Positions 8,076 through 16,101 are shown, counted from the stretch's first letter. The stretch: 25,155 nucleotides of DNA from DAOSCP01 sp035379625 (GCA_035379625.1 DAOSVM010000036.1:1-25155); one strand, 5' to 3'. Notes: generated by a model from the sequence alone, not told the origin. Translations and numbers: made by a program.

Positions 8076-9501
8076 AAAAAAGGATGTATTAGAGCTAGAT
8101 ATAATAGACTATTCTTTTGGTGGGAAAGGGATTGCTAAAATAAGTATAGATGGTGTAAATAAATTTGTTGTTTTTGTTGAAAATGCATATCCCGGTGAAA
8201 AAGTAAAAGCTGAGCTAAAAAAAATTAAAAAAAACTATGCTGAAGCAAGTTTAGTTGAAATAATAAAACCGTCTGAATACAGAACTGAAGCCATATGTGA
8301 GCATTTTGGTGTTTGCGGTGGTTGTAAAGCGCTAGATCTGAAATACGATTATCAATTATTCTATAAAGATAAACAAATTAAAGAATCTTTTGAAAAAATT
8401 GGCACACTTAATTTAAACGAAATTAGATTTTATGATATTTTAGGTTGTGAACAAAATTTATATTATAGAAATAAAGTAGAGTTTTCATTTGCTCCCAAAA
8501 GATGGTTAACTCATAAAGAGGTAGAATCTAATATAGAATTTAATGATAGGTTTTTTGCACTTGGTTTTCATGTACCTAATAATTATGACAAAGTTATCAA
8601 TATAAATCAATGTCATATTGTAGATAAAGTTGCAAGTGAAATTTTAGTTGTTACACGAAATTATTTCTCTGAAAGAAATGTTACAATTTACGATAATGCT
8701 TCTAATAGTGGACTTCTTCGTAATCTTGTTGTACGAAAATCATTCTTGAACGATAATTTTATGGTTATTTTAATAACAAGTTCTTACGAAAAAGATTTAA
8801 TGAATGATTATAAAAATATGCTGATTTCAAAATTTTATCAGATATCAACAATTGTTGTTGGTATTAACTCAAAAAAATCTATGGTTGCAGTTGGAGATGA
8901 ATATTATACTCTTTATGGGGATGGTTATTTGGTTGAAAGTATTGGAAAATTTAAATATAAAATAAGTCCAAAATCTTTTTTCCAAACAAATACAATACAA
9001 GCAAAAAAACTATATGATAAAATTATAGAACTTGCTGAATTTGAAAAAAACGATATTGCTTATGATTTATTTTGTGGAGCTGGAACTATAACAAATTATG
9101 TTTCGGAATATGTTTCAAAAGTTTATGGCTTTGAGGTTGTAGAACAATCAATTTTAGATGCAAAAGAAAATGCGTTATCTAATAATGTTACCAACGTGGA
9201 ATTTATTCATTTTGATTTAAACAAGAGTTTATTACCAGTAATTCAGTCAAATAGTATACCAAGACCTGATGTAATTATTTTAGATCCACCAAGAAGTGGT
9301 TTACATCCAAATACAATAAAGGATATTTTGAATATTTTACCAAAGAAAATAGTTTATGTGAGTTGTAATCCTACAACTCAGGCAAGAGATTTAAAGGAAT
9401 TAAAACCTTTTTATAACGTTATTAAAAGCCAAGCAGTTGATATGTTTCCACATACTTATCATTTAGAAAATATTACAATTTTAAAACTAAAGGAGAGCTA
9501 A
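8065..9501 (+). CDS. rlmD: RlmD/TrmA-type 23S rRNA (uracil-C5)-methyltransferase with Fe-S cluster
   Basis: The 478-residue protein begins with a TRAM RNA-binding domain (about residues 4-66). Four Fe-S ligand cysteines follow: C78, C84, C87 (CEHFGVCGGC) and C183 (NQCHIVD). The SAM domain has DLFCGAGTIT, DPPRSGLHP, the catalytic C434 in YVSCNPTTQARDL and the base E468 in HLENITIL. This is the RlmD/RlmCD group that makes m5U in 23S rRNA; which uridine is modified cannot be told from sequence. I place the start at ATG 8065, not GTG 8062, because GGAGG ends at 8060 and gives better spacing. It overlaps the preceding gene by 11 bp. Confidence 0.9.
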   Translation: MQIKKKDVLELDIIDYSFGGKGIAKISIDGVNKFVVFVENAYPGEKVKAELKKIKKNYAEASLVEIIKPSEYRTEAICEHFGVCGGCKALDLKYDYQLFYKDKQIKESFEKIGTLNLNEIRFYDILGCEQNLYYRNKVEFSFAPKRWLTHKEVESNIEFNDRFFALGFHVPNNYDKVININQCHIVDKVASEILVVTRNYFSERNVTIYDNASNSGLLRNLVVRKSFLNDNFMVILITSSYEKDLMNDYKNMLISKFYQISTIVVGINSKKSMVAVGDEYYTLYGDGYLVESIGKFKYKISPKSFFQTNTIQAKKLYDKIIELAEFEKNDIAYDLFCGAGTITNYVSEYVSKVYGFEVVEQSILDAKENALSNNVTNVEFIHFDLNKSLLPVIQSNSIPRPDVIILDPPRSGLHPNTIKDILNILPKKIVYVSCNPTTQARDLKELKPFYNVIKSQAVDMFPHTYHLENITILKLKES

Positions 9502-9503
9502 AA

Positions 9504-10157
9504 ATGTTAAAAATAGAGCAATTTGTGTTTAATATTTTTGTTGAAAATACATATTTGATTTATGATGATGAAACAAAAGAAGCTTTAATTCTTGATCCAG
9601 GATGTTTTGATGAATATGAATTATCCACGTTAACTGATTTTATTAATAAAAATAATTTAAAAGTAAAATATCTTGTAAATACTCACTGTCATTTGGATCA
9701 CATACTTGGAAATTTAAAATTAAAAAAGATAATGCCAGAAGTTCCTTTACTCTATCCAAAAGAAGATGAATTTTTAGTAGAGACTTTGCCAAAGCAACTT
9801 ATGGCTTTTAATTTAGAACCTGAAGAAAGTATAAAAGCGGATCAATATATATCTGAAGATCTTAAAATTAATTTAGGGAATATAGAAGGTACTTTTATTT
9901 TTACTCCAGGTCATACACCTGGCGAATATTGTTTATATTTTGAAAATGAAAAAGTTCTATTTTCTGGTGATGTATTATTTAAGGAAAATATCGGAAGAAC
10001 CGATCTATGGGGAGGAAATTACGATATATTAATAGAATCAATTACAAATAAGTTGTTAGTTTTACCTGACGATGTAAATGTTTATCCGGGTCATGGTGAA
10101 AAAACTACAATTGGATATGAAAGAAGAAATAATCTTTTTTTGAATAAATATCATTGA
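9504..10157 (+). CDS. Metallo-beta-lactamase-fold hydrolase (glyoxalase II-like)
   Basis: This 217-residue protein has a complete dinuclear metal site: H61, H63, D65 and H66 (THCHLDH), H137 (TPGHTPG), D156 (FSGDVLF) and H197 (YPGHGEKT). Size and motif spacing match the small YcbL-type glyoxalase II-like proteins, which hydrolyse thioesters such as S-lactoylglutathione. The true substrate here is unknown. It lacks the C-terminal helical domain of classical glyoxalase II. It starts 2 bp after the rlmD-like stop, with a GGAGAG site overlapping that gene's end, so it belongs to the same transcript. Confidence 0.88.
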   Translation: MLKIEQFVFNIFVENTYLIYDDETKEALILDPGCFDEYELSTLTDFINKNNLKVKYLVNTHCHLDHILGNLKLKKIMPEVPLLYPKEDEFLVETLPKQLMAFNLEPEESIKADQYISEDLKINLGNIEGTFIFTPGHTPGEYCLYFENEKVLFSGDVLFKENIGRTDLWGGNYDILIESITNKLLVLPDDVNVYPGHGEKTTIGYERRNNLFLNKYH

Positions 10158-10165
10158 GGTAAAAA

Positions 10166-11806
10166 ATGAAAATTAAAACTTTAATACTATTACTATCAGG
10201 ATTAATTTTAGCAAAAGGTGGAGATGTGTTAGAAAAAAAATTAAAACAACTTGTACCTGTAGAAATTAAGTATGATCATTCATTATTATCTGAAAAGGAC
10301 AAGATTTGCTTAAAATATTTATATTTATCGTCAAAAATTATGGATACAATATTTTTGGACCAAGCATATTCGAAAAATTTTGAGATTTTGGATAATTTAT
10401 CAAAATCTAATAAAAAAGAAGACAAATTGGCTCTTGAATATTTTAAAATTATGTTTTCTCCATTTGATAGGTTAGATCATCACAAACCTTTTTATGGTCA
10501 ATATAAAAGACCTTTAGGTGCTAATTTTTATCCTGAAGATATGACAAAAGAAGAATTTAAAGATTATATTCAAAAACATCCTGAGAAAGAAAAGGAATTT
10601 ATATCAGAATATACAGTTATAAGAAGAGATAAAAATGGTAATTTAATGGCAATACCATACTCTGAATATTACAAAAAATATTTATTAAAAGCATCCGAAT
10701 ATTTAAAGGAAGCAGCAAAATATACTGATAATCAAAGTTTTAAAAAATACTTATTGGCAAAAGCTGATGCATTTTTAACAAATGATTATTTTCAAAGTGA
10801 TATGGATTGGATGGATTTGAAAGATCATTTATTCGAATTTGTCATTGGACCATTTGAAGTTTATGAAGACGAATTATTTAATTATAAAGCATCATTCGAA
10901 GCATTTTTAACAATAGTTGATCCTGTTGAAAGCCAAAAGTTAAGTAAATTTGAATCTTTATTGGATGATATGGAAAAGAATTTACCAGTTGATGATAAGT
11001 TTAAAAATTTTTCAAGAGGTAAGCAATCACCAATAATAGTTTCCAACCAAGTTTTTTCAGCAGGAGATACTAAATCGGGTGTTCAAACATTAGCTTTTAA
11101 TTTGCCAAATGATGAAAGAGTAAGAGCGGCTAAAGGATCAAAAAAAGTTATGCAGAAAAATATTCATGAGGCTAAATTTGATAAAATTTTACTTCCAATT
11201 GCAAAAATTATAATGGATGCCAAAGATGTAAAATATGTAACATTTGAAGGGTTCTTTAATCACACTTTAATGCACGAAATTTCTCACGGTTTGGGACCTG
11301 GATTTATTGAGGTTAATGGTAAAAAAACAGAGGTAAAGAAGGAATTAAAAGAGCTTTATTCAAAAATTGAAGAATGTAAAGCTGATGTTCTTGGTATGTA
11401 CAACAATATTTATATGATAAAACTTGGTGTTTATCCAAAAAGCTCAGAAAAAGAAGTTTGGGCTTCATTTCTAGCTAATATTTTTAGAAGTGTAAGATTT
11501 GGTGTAAACGAAGCTCACGGTGCAAGTAATGCGATTATATTTAATTGGTTGCTTGAAAAAGGTGGATACGAATACAATAAAGCTACACAAAAAATTAGTA
11601 TAAATTATGATAAAATTTACGATGGCGTAAAGTCTTTGGCAACAGAATTATTAGAAATACAGGCAACAGGTGATTACAATAGAGCTGATAGATTGATTAA
11701 GAAATATGGTGTTGAAAGTGAACCTATTAAAATAAACCGAAAAAAACTTGTAGATTTGCCAACCGATATAAGACCAGTTTTTCAAATTGAAAATGAAATA
11801 AAATAG
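10166..11806 (+). CDS. Exported M49 (dipeptidyl-peptidase III)-like zinc metallopeptidase, HEXXH variant
   Basis: This 546-residue protein starts with a short signal-like segment (KIKTLILLLSGLILAKGG) without a lipobox cysteine, suggesting export. The zinc site is H370-E371-I-S-H374 followed by EECKAD (residues 402-407), where a glutamate would be the third ligand. EEC(R/K)AD is the M49 hallmark. Classical DPP III has HEXXGH; here the motif is HEISHGLGPGF, as I recall for the M49-like domain of plant Nudix hydrolase 3. Substrate and exact activity are unknown; aminopeptidase or dipeptidyl-peptidase action is inferred from the family. It is last in the cluster, 8 bp after the MBL gene, and is followed by a terminator. 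Confidence 0.82.
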   Translation: MKIKTLILLLSGLILAKGGDVLEKKLKQLVPVEIKYDHSLLSEKDKICLKYLYLSSKIMDTIFLDQAYSKNFEILDNLSKSNKKEDKLALEYFKIMFSPFDRLDHHKPFYGQYKRPLGANFYPEDMTKEEFKDYIQKHPEKEKEFISEYTVIRRDKNGNLMAIPYSEYYKKYLLKASEYLKEAAKYTDNQSFKKYLLAKADAFLTNDYFQSDMDWMDLKDHLFEFVIGPFEVYEDELFNYKASFEAFLTIVDPVESQKLSKFESLLDDMEKNLPVDDKFKNFSRGKQSPIIVSNQVFSAGDTKSGVQTLAFNLPNDERVRAAKGSKKVMQKNIHEAKFDKILLPIAKIIMDAKDVKYVTFEGFFNHTLMHEISHGLGPGFIEVNGKKTEVKKELKELYSKIEECKADVLGMYNNIYMIKLGVYPKSSEKEVWASFLANIFRSVRFGVNEAHGASNAIIFNWLLEKGGYEYNKATQKISINYDKIYDGVKSLATELLEIQATGDYNRADRLIKKYGVESEPIKINRKKLVDLPTDIRPVFQIENEIK

Positions 11807-11821
11807 ATTGTTTAATTTAAG

Positions 11822-11848
11822 AGCTGTCATAAAAAGGCAGCTTTTTTT
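11822..11848 (+). terminator. Terminator of the 7389-11806 gene cluster
   Basis: The 7-bp stem AGCTGTC/GGCAGCT (one G-U pair) has an ATAAAAA loop and is followed by seven T. It lies 15 bp after the peptidase stop and ends 3 bp before the terminal repeat of the element at 11852. Confidence 0.85.
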
Positions 11849-11851
11849 ATT

Positions 11852-11873
11852 TAGCTCGGACGGTGTAGGCTTA
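11852..11873 (+). repeat. Left terminal inverted repeat of copy 1
   Basis: From 11854 it reads GCTCGGACGGTGTAGGCTTA. It differs from the copy 2 repeat by three G/A changes and pairs with 12366-12387. Confidence 0.85.
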
Positions 11874-11874
11874 G

Positions 11875-11925
11875 CCCCTTGCGGCTTGAACCAAGCCGCA
11901 AGGGGCAGCGGGCCGAACGGCCCGC
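11875..11925. other. Two GC-rich hairpins at left end of copy 1
   Basis: Hairpin 1 (11875-11905) has the 13-bp stem CCCCTTGCGGCTT/AAGCCGCAAGGGG with loop GAACC. Hairpin 2 (11908-11925) has the 8-bp stem GCGGGCCG/CGGCCCGC with loop AA. Both stand out in a strongly AT-rich genome and recur in copy 2 with changes that preserve pairing. Neither has a T run, so they do not look like ordinary terminators. Confidence 0.9.
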
Positions 11926-12057
11926 TAAAAAATTCTTTTCTTTACCACCTTACAATGTGTTGTGCTTTCTAGCCTTAATATTCAAATCTTTCCCAAATAC
12001 GTAACAACTCACAAATGATGCAATTTTTATTATAATATAATTGTATTATCTATTATA

Positions 12058-12222
12058 TCGTAATTACAATTATATTGTATTTGCAAATATATTATCGAAA
12101 ATTACTATTATATTGTATATGCAATTATATTGTATATACAAATATATTTTTAGAACAAGTAAATATATCGATAATATAATTATATCGTATTTACGAAAAT
12201 ATTTTAATACTTTAAGTTTGCT
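12058..12222. repeat. 55-bp tandem array with 17-bp-spaced palindromes, copy 1
   Basis: Three units (12058-12112, 12113-12167, 12168-12222) each carry two 12-bp near-palindromes, consensus TYGTAWWTRCRA, at offsets 0 and 17. Examples are TTGTATATACAA at 12130 and TCGTATTTACGA at 12185. Units 1 and 2 agree at 30 of their first 36 positions. A weaker unit may precede at 12003. A 69-codon open frame across 12041-12250 is a by-product of the repeats. Confidence 0.85.
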
Positions 12223-12326
12223 ATTACATTGGAAAATTTTTAGTCAATAGTTATTTTGCTAGTTGTATAAATGTTGTATTTAGTTGATGTTATGTAAGAT
12301 ATGGTTTAATTGGTGAAATATATTTT

Positions 12327-12362
12327 GGGCTTTAGCCCGCCCGTGCGCCTCGTGCGCACGGG
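12327..12362. other. Two GC-rich hairpins at right end of copy 1
   Basis: GGGCT/AGCCC closes a small hairpin (12327-12338), and CCCGTGCGC/GCGCACGGG forms a 9-bp stem with loop CTCGT (12340-12362). Counterparts are at 20674-20710 in copy 2. They lie just past the stop of the acyltransferase-like gene on the minus strand and are the only strong structure available to end it, though no T run follows. Confidence 0.85.
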
Positions 12363-12365
12363 TTT

Positions 12366-12387
12366 TAAGCTTATACCGTCTGAGCTA
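12366..12387 (-). repeat. Right terminal inverted repeat of copy 1
   Basis: On the minus strand it contains GCTCAGACGGTATAAGCTTA, one transition from the copy 2 terminal repeats. The pairing with the left end extends outward a few more bases (TATTTAG on both sides). Confidence 0.85.
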
Positions 12388-12408
12388 AATATAAAAAAAT
12401 GTTTTCTA

Positions 12409-13560
12409 TTAATTTTCTTTATGAAATTTTAAGAATTTTTCTTTAAGGAGTTTATATTTTGGTTTAAATTTATCAAGAAGGTGAACCATAAGTCCCATTA
12501 AAAAGAGCATTATTATTGCAATTAATATTGATGGTATTGGAGTTAGTCTGTGGTGTAATAAATAATCGAAACCTAAGGTGAAAGGGGAACCATAAATTAT
12601 TATTAGGTGAACAACGTAAATTAGTAATGTATTTTGCCCTGCTAAAACAATTATTCGGGGTATTTTATCTGTTCTAAGGGTAAGTAATGTTATAATTCCA
12701 CTAAAAAATAGTACAATTCCTAATCTGTTAATAACTAGAAATGGGTTATCCCAAAAGGTATTATATCCTTTTATTGAGTTTTCAATCATAATTGAAATTA
12801 ATGAAATGATTATAAATGAAATACCTATTAACACGATTTTTATGCCGAACCATTTTGTTTTAAATATTTTTGGATGTTTTGCTAAAAAAACGCCTAAAAA
12901 AGCGCCAGCAAATATATAAGTTAGCCAAGGAAAAATAGGAAATAGGGAATAAACAGCGAAGTCATTTTTGGGGCCAAAGTAAAGGTAAAAAGCTAATGGG
13001 AGTGGTAAAAAATTAGCCCATTCGATTTTAAGAGTCCAAATAGATAGAATAAGTGAAATAACACCTGCAGCGATGAATGTATAATAAGGATTAAGCTTAA
13101 ATTTTTCAATTAGGAACAAAATTAAAATTATTGATAATATGCCTACAGCTATTAAATGTAAAGCGTCGACGCGTAGAAAAATATAATATTGAGCTAATGA
13201 AATTTCATTATAATTTAAAGGGTTATTAGTTGGAAAGTGAAGGAAATAAGCAACAGTGATAAGCAAAAAGAAACGTTTTATTCCTTTTTTTACACGAGGA
13301 TTTTCAGAGAAATTATGGCCGTCTTTTAAAAATAAGTAGGTAAATACAGCACCTGAGGTAAAAATAAATATAGGAGCATTTAGGCCGCGGAAAAAATTCC
13401 ATATTGAAAAAACGGGATAAATATCAGATCTGTATTTATCCATTAAAAGACTATCTATAGTGTGGCCCTGTACCATCATAAAAACAGCAAATGCTCGGAT
13501 AAGATCTAGAAAAATAACTCTGGTTTTTCTAATTACAACGTCTTGTTTTACACTAATCAT
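12409..13560 (-). CDS. Multi-pass membrane acyltransferase-like protein (DUF1624/HGSNAT-type)
   Basis: From the chosen start the protein has 383 residues with about ten hydrophobic membrane segments. The first segment carries TRVIFLDLIRAFAVFMMVQGH, cut here as FLDLIRAFAVFMMVQGH; an arginine-aspartate start and membrane histidine are typical of the DUF1624/heparan-glucosaminide acetyltransferase-like and related acyltransferase-3 proteins. These move acyl groups across the membrane onto sugars. The acceptor here is unknown. I start at ATG 13558-13560; the frame extends upstream to a TTG at 13656, but that extension is AT-rich, lacks a ribosome site and is outside the family's usual N-terminus. 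It stands alone on the minus strand. Confidence 0.72.
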   Translation of the reverse strand: MISVKQDVVIRKTRVIFLDLIRAFAVFMMVQGHTIDSLLMDKYRSDIYPVFSIWNFFRGLNAPIFIFTSGAVFTYLFLKDGHNFSENPRVKKGIKRFFLLITVAYFLHFPTNNPLNYNEISLAQYYIFLRVDALHLIAVGILSIILILFLIEKFKLNPYYTFIAAGVISLILSIWTLKIEWANFLPLPLAFYLYFGPKNDFAVYSLFPIFPWLTYIFAGAFLGVFLAKHPKIFKTKWFGIKIVLIGISFIIISLISIMIENSIKGYNTFWDNPFLVINRLGIVLFFSGIITLLTLRTDKIPRIIVLAGQNTLLIYVVHLIIIYGSPFTLGFDYLLHHRLTPIPSILIAIIMLFLMGLMVHLLDKFKPKYKLLKEKFLKFHKEN

Positions 13561-13690
13561 AGAATTTTTTCTTACAAATATAGGTAAAAAAGCTATAAAA
13601 TAAAAATCAAATATAAAATATATATACGATAAAATAAAGTTAAAATGATAACACAATATAATATTTTTTTCTAAAAGAAATGATGTTTTT

Positions 13691-13718
13691 TTGATTTGGA
13701 ATGATTTTTGATTATATT
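13691..13718 (+). promoter_or_regulatory. Putative promoter of the coiled-coil gene
   Basis: TTGATT (13691-13696), a 16-bp spacer and TATATT (13713-13718) lie 26 bp upstream of the ATG at 13745. The form matches the tRNA-Asn promoter in this window, but the region is so AT-rich that chance is a real alternative. Confidence 0.4.
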
Positions 13719-13744
13719 TTGTATATAAAAATAGGGAAAATATT

Positions 13745-15889
13745 ATGGCTATATTTGCTAGTAGAGAATTAAAAGAACAATTAGAAAATGCTCTTAATAC
13801 ATTAGAACTCTATAAAAGTAAATATGGAAGTTTAGAGCATTTAGAAGAAAAAATCAAAGAGTTAGAAGAAAAGGAAAAAGAAAGTATTCAGCGTATTGAA
13901 GAATATAAAAAACAGGAAGAAGAGCTTAAAAACTTTGTTAGTAAATTTTCAGATGATTTTACAGAATTTGAAGATAAATTTAAAGCTTATGTAGATAAAT
14001 ATAATAATGCATCGCAACAATATGCTGAGTTGCAAGATAAAATAAATCAATCTGAAAAAGAATTATTTAGTAAAAGAGAAGAGATTTTTAATTTAAATAT
14101 AGAATTTGATTATAAGAAAAAGCAATTAAGTGAATTTGATAACCAAATTGAACAGAAAACAAATGAAATAAAAGAATTAAATAATCGTATTGATGAGTTA
14201 AAAAGTAGTATCTCGGAATTAGAAAGAATTGAAAGTACAAGAAATTATAATATAGAACAACTAAATGCTCAAATAAATAAACTAAATACTGATGCAACTG
14301 AGCTTGAAAGACATAAAGCTTATATGGATAAGAAAATTGATGAATTGAATAAAAAATTCTTGGAACTTTCCGACAAAAAGAATAGTATGTTGGAAGAAAT
14401 GAATGATGTTAAAGCTCAACTTTCGGATCAAATGTTGTTGTTAGATAAAGAGCGTAAAAGCCTTGAACTAATTAAAAAGGAATATGATGATATTGTTAAA
14501 CATATAGGTGAACTTAAAAAACAAGAATTTGAATTAAATGCAATAATTACAAGTTTAAATGAAACATTAAAAACAAAGAAAGAAAGAATTGACGAATTAA
14601 ATAAAAATATTGAAGATTTGAAAAATGCTGAATTTAATACAAAACAAAGAAATTTGAGCTTTGAAAAGGATTTTACAGAATTAATTCAAAAATTATTTTC
14701 TGATGTAAATGATTTGGAGGATAGAAAAGCTAGATTAAGAAAAGAAATATTAGAAAGTGAAATTAATAATACTAGATTAGAAAAAGAAATAATTGTGAAG
14801 AGAAAAGAATTGGACAGTTTGAAAGAAGATTTATTGGGATTACGTGAAAAAATTACTGAATTAAGAAAGAATGAACAAATAATAGCTCAAAAAGTACAAG
14901 TATTGACGAAGGAAGAAAGTGATTTATCTCAATTTGTAAATAAATTAAAAGATGATATTGAACATAAAAAAGCAATTAAAAAGAATCTTGAAAAAGAGAT
15001 TGAAACTTTAACAAAAACTTTGAATGATATTATACTTTCTCATGCGATGAATAATGATAATTATGAAGGACGACCAACAAAGGCTTCTACATATCAGACA
15101 TCGATGGATTTAGTTAATGATGAGGAATTGAAAGTAGAAGATACATATAAAACAATTTCATCTTCTAGTGTTGATGAGCCTATAGAAGAGACAGTTTCAA
15201 AAATAGAAATACAAACTGATAATGTTGATTTTTATAACGAATCTATGGATGGTATAAATTTTGCAGCATTCGCTGATGAAGATACAACTAATGATGTAAA
15301 TGGAGAGATTGTTGAATTAATTGAAAATATACAAGAAGAAGATAACATAGAACAAGAAGGTGAACCTAATGGAGAACAATTAGAAGAGGAAACTAAAGAT
15401 ACTGAAATAGATGAAGGTAATGATGAATTTCAAGATTTGACTATTGAAGATGCTTTTGAAACGGAAGAAGGTGAAGAAATAGTTGAAAATGGAATAAATG
15501 AAGTTAATGATAATCAGCCACAAGAAAGTTTTAATGATATATTAAATGAAAGTTTAACTGAATTACCAAATGAGGAAACAAAGAATGAGTTAAATATTGA
15601 AAATGTAGATGAATTACTTACAAATTCTGATATGAGTGTCTCGAATGATGATGATTTGATGTTGCAAAATTTAGAAAGTGCTTTGAATAATGTAGATGAT
15701 GTAAAGAATGAAGAGCAAGCAATTAATGATTTTACTGAATTAAATACATTATTGGAAGAAAATGTTGATGAAAAGAAAAAACTGGAAGAAGAGAAAAAAG
15801 AAAAGCCAAAACCAAAGCCAAATTTGGATATTAATATAGATGATGAAATAGCTAAATTATTGAATGATTCTATTAGTTTTGATGAATAA
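13745..15889 (+). CDS. Long coiled-coil protein with acidic, low-complexity C-terminal tail; function unknown
   Basis: This 714-residue protein is not recognised as a named family. Residues 5 to about 435 are almost continuous heptad-like coiled coil rich in Glu, Lys, Leu and Asn. Residues about 440-690 are a very acidic, probably disordered tail, then a KPKPKPN spacer and a final DDEIAKLLNDSISF helix. I see no signal peptide, membrane segment, Cys or Trp. The tail repeats short amphipathic motifs (FNDILNESLTEL, VDELLTNS, IAKLLNDSISF) that could be docking sites. The layout resembles cytoplasmic scaffolding or cell-organisation proteins, but similarity of composition is not evidence of function. 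It is a single-gene unit with a terminator behind it. Confidence 0.85.
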   Translation: MAIFASRELKEQLENALNTLELYKSKYGSLEHLEEKIKELEEKEKESIQRIEEYKKQEEELKNFVSKFSDDFTEFEDKFKAYVDKYNNASQQYAELQDKINQSEKELFSKREEIFNLNIEFDYKKKQLSEFDNQIEQKTNEIKELNNRIDELKSSISELERIESTRNYNIEQLNAQINKLNTDATELERHKAYMDKKIDELNKKFLELSDKKNSMLEEMNDVKAQLSDQMLLLDKERKSLELIKKEYDDIVKHIGELKKQEFELNAIITSLNETLKTKKERIDELNKNIEDLKNAEFNTKQRNLSFEKDFTELIQKLFSDVNDLEDRKARLRKEILESEINNTRLEKEIIVKRKELDSLKEDLLGLREKITELRKNEQIIAQKVQVLTKEESDLSQFVNKLKDDIEHKKAIKKNLEKEIETLTKTLNDIILSHAMNNDNYEGRPTKASTYQTSMDLVNDEELKVEDTYKTISSSSVDEPIEETVSKIEIQTDNVDFYNESMDGINFAAFADEDTTNDVNGEIVELIENIQEEDNIEQEGEPNGEQLEEETKDTEIDEGNDEFQDLTIEDAFETEEGEEIVENGINEVNDNQPQESFNDILNESLTELPNEETKNELNIENVDELLTNSDMSVSNDDDLMLQNLESALNNVDDVKNEEQAINDFTELNTLLEENVDEKKKLEEEKKEKPKPKPNLDINIDDEIAKLLNDSISFDE

Positions 15890-15906
15890 ATAAATACATA
15901 AATATT

Positions 15907-15939
15907 AAAAGCCCCCCAAAAAAGGGGGGCTTTTTTTTT
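15907..15939 (+). terminator. Terminator of the coiled-coil gene
   Basis: A GC stem GCCCCCC/GGGGGGC with an A6 loop, flanked by AAAA and followed by nine T, starts 18 bp after the stop codon. It is the strongest classical terminator in the window. Confidence 0.95.
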
Positions 15940-15956
15940 AATTTTTCGGAAAAAAT

Positions 15957-15987
15957 ACTTGATTTTTATGAATAAAATTTTAAATTA
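15957..15987 (+). promoter_or_regulatory. Upstream copy of a duplicated promoter-like box before glnN
   Basis: ACTTGATTTT, 11 bp, then TTTTAAATTA. The same arrangement with the same spacing recurs 114 bp downstream. Read as a promoter it is TTGATT-N16-TAAATT. It begins 18 bp after the preceding terminator. Confidence 0.45.
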
Positions 15988-16070
15988 AATAAAATGAGGA
16001 AGAAAGAACGGGTATCATATCAATTATTAATATTAAAAAATTGTAAAAATTTATGTTTCTATAAAAAGAA

Positions 16071-16101
16071 ACTTGACTTTAAAGTAAATAATTTTAAATT
16101 A
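16071..16101 (+). promoter_or_regulatory. Proximal promoter-like box before glnN
   Basis: ACTTGACTTT, 11 bp, then TTTTAAATTA, giving TTGACT-N16-TAAATT. It ends 53 bp before the glnN ATG, leaving a leader of about 45 nt. I found no recognisable nitrogen-regulator operator around it. Confidence 0.5.

Larger units (their letters stand above)
11852..12387. mobile_element. Non-coding terminal-inverted-repeat element, copy 1 (MITE-like)
   Basis: This 536-bp element occupies the gap between the convergent peptidase and acyltransferase genes. In order it holds a left terminal repeat (11852-11873), two GC-rich hairpins (11875-11925), an AT-rich stretch, a 55-bp tandem array (12058-12222), a 14-bp block shared with copy 2 (12248-12261), two more GC-rich hairpins (12327-12362) and a right terminal repeat (12366-12387). 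The terminal repeats match at 19 of 22 positions when one is inverted. I see no credible gene inside and no clear target duplication. The same order in copy 2 at 19932-20732 defines a family; mobility is inferred, since no transposase is present. Confidence 0.7.

Noticed and set aside
12003..12222. CRISPR array
   Set aside because: Units are contiguous, degenerate and palindromic, with no unique spacers of 30-40 bp and no cas genes.
12041..12250. 69-codon open frame in the AT-rich gap
   Set aside because: It runs through the 17/55-bp palindrome array and its residues simply follow the repeat. There is no ribosome binding site and no equivalent in copy 2.
11852..12387. Integron attC cassette or group II intron/retron
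   Set aside because: No RYYYAAC/GTTRRRY core sites, no integrase or reverse transcriptase, and no intron domain V was recognised.
13561..13656. 32-residue N-terminal extension of the acyltransferase-like gene starting at TTG
   Set aside because: AT-rich, no ribosome site, and the family-like start motif follows the ATG at 13560.
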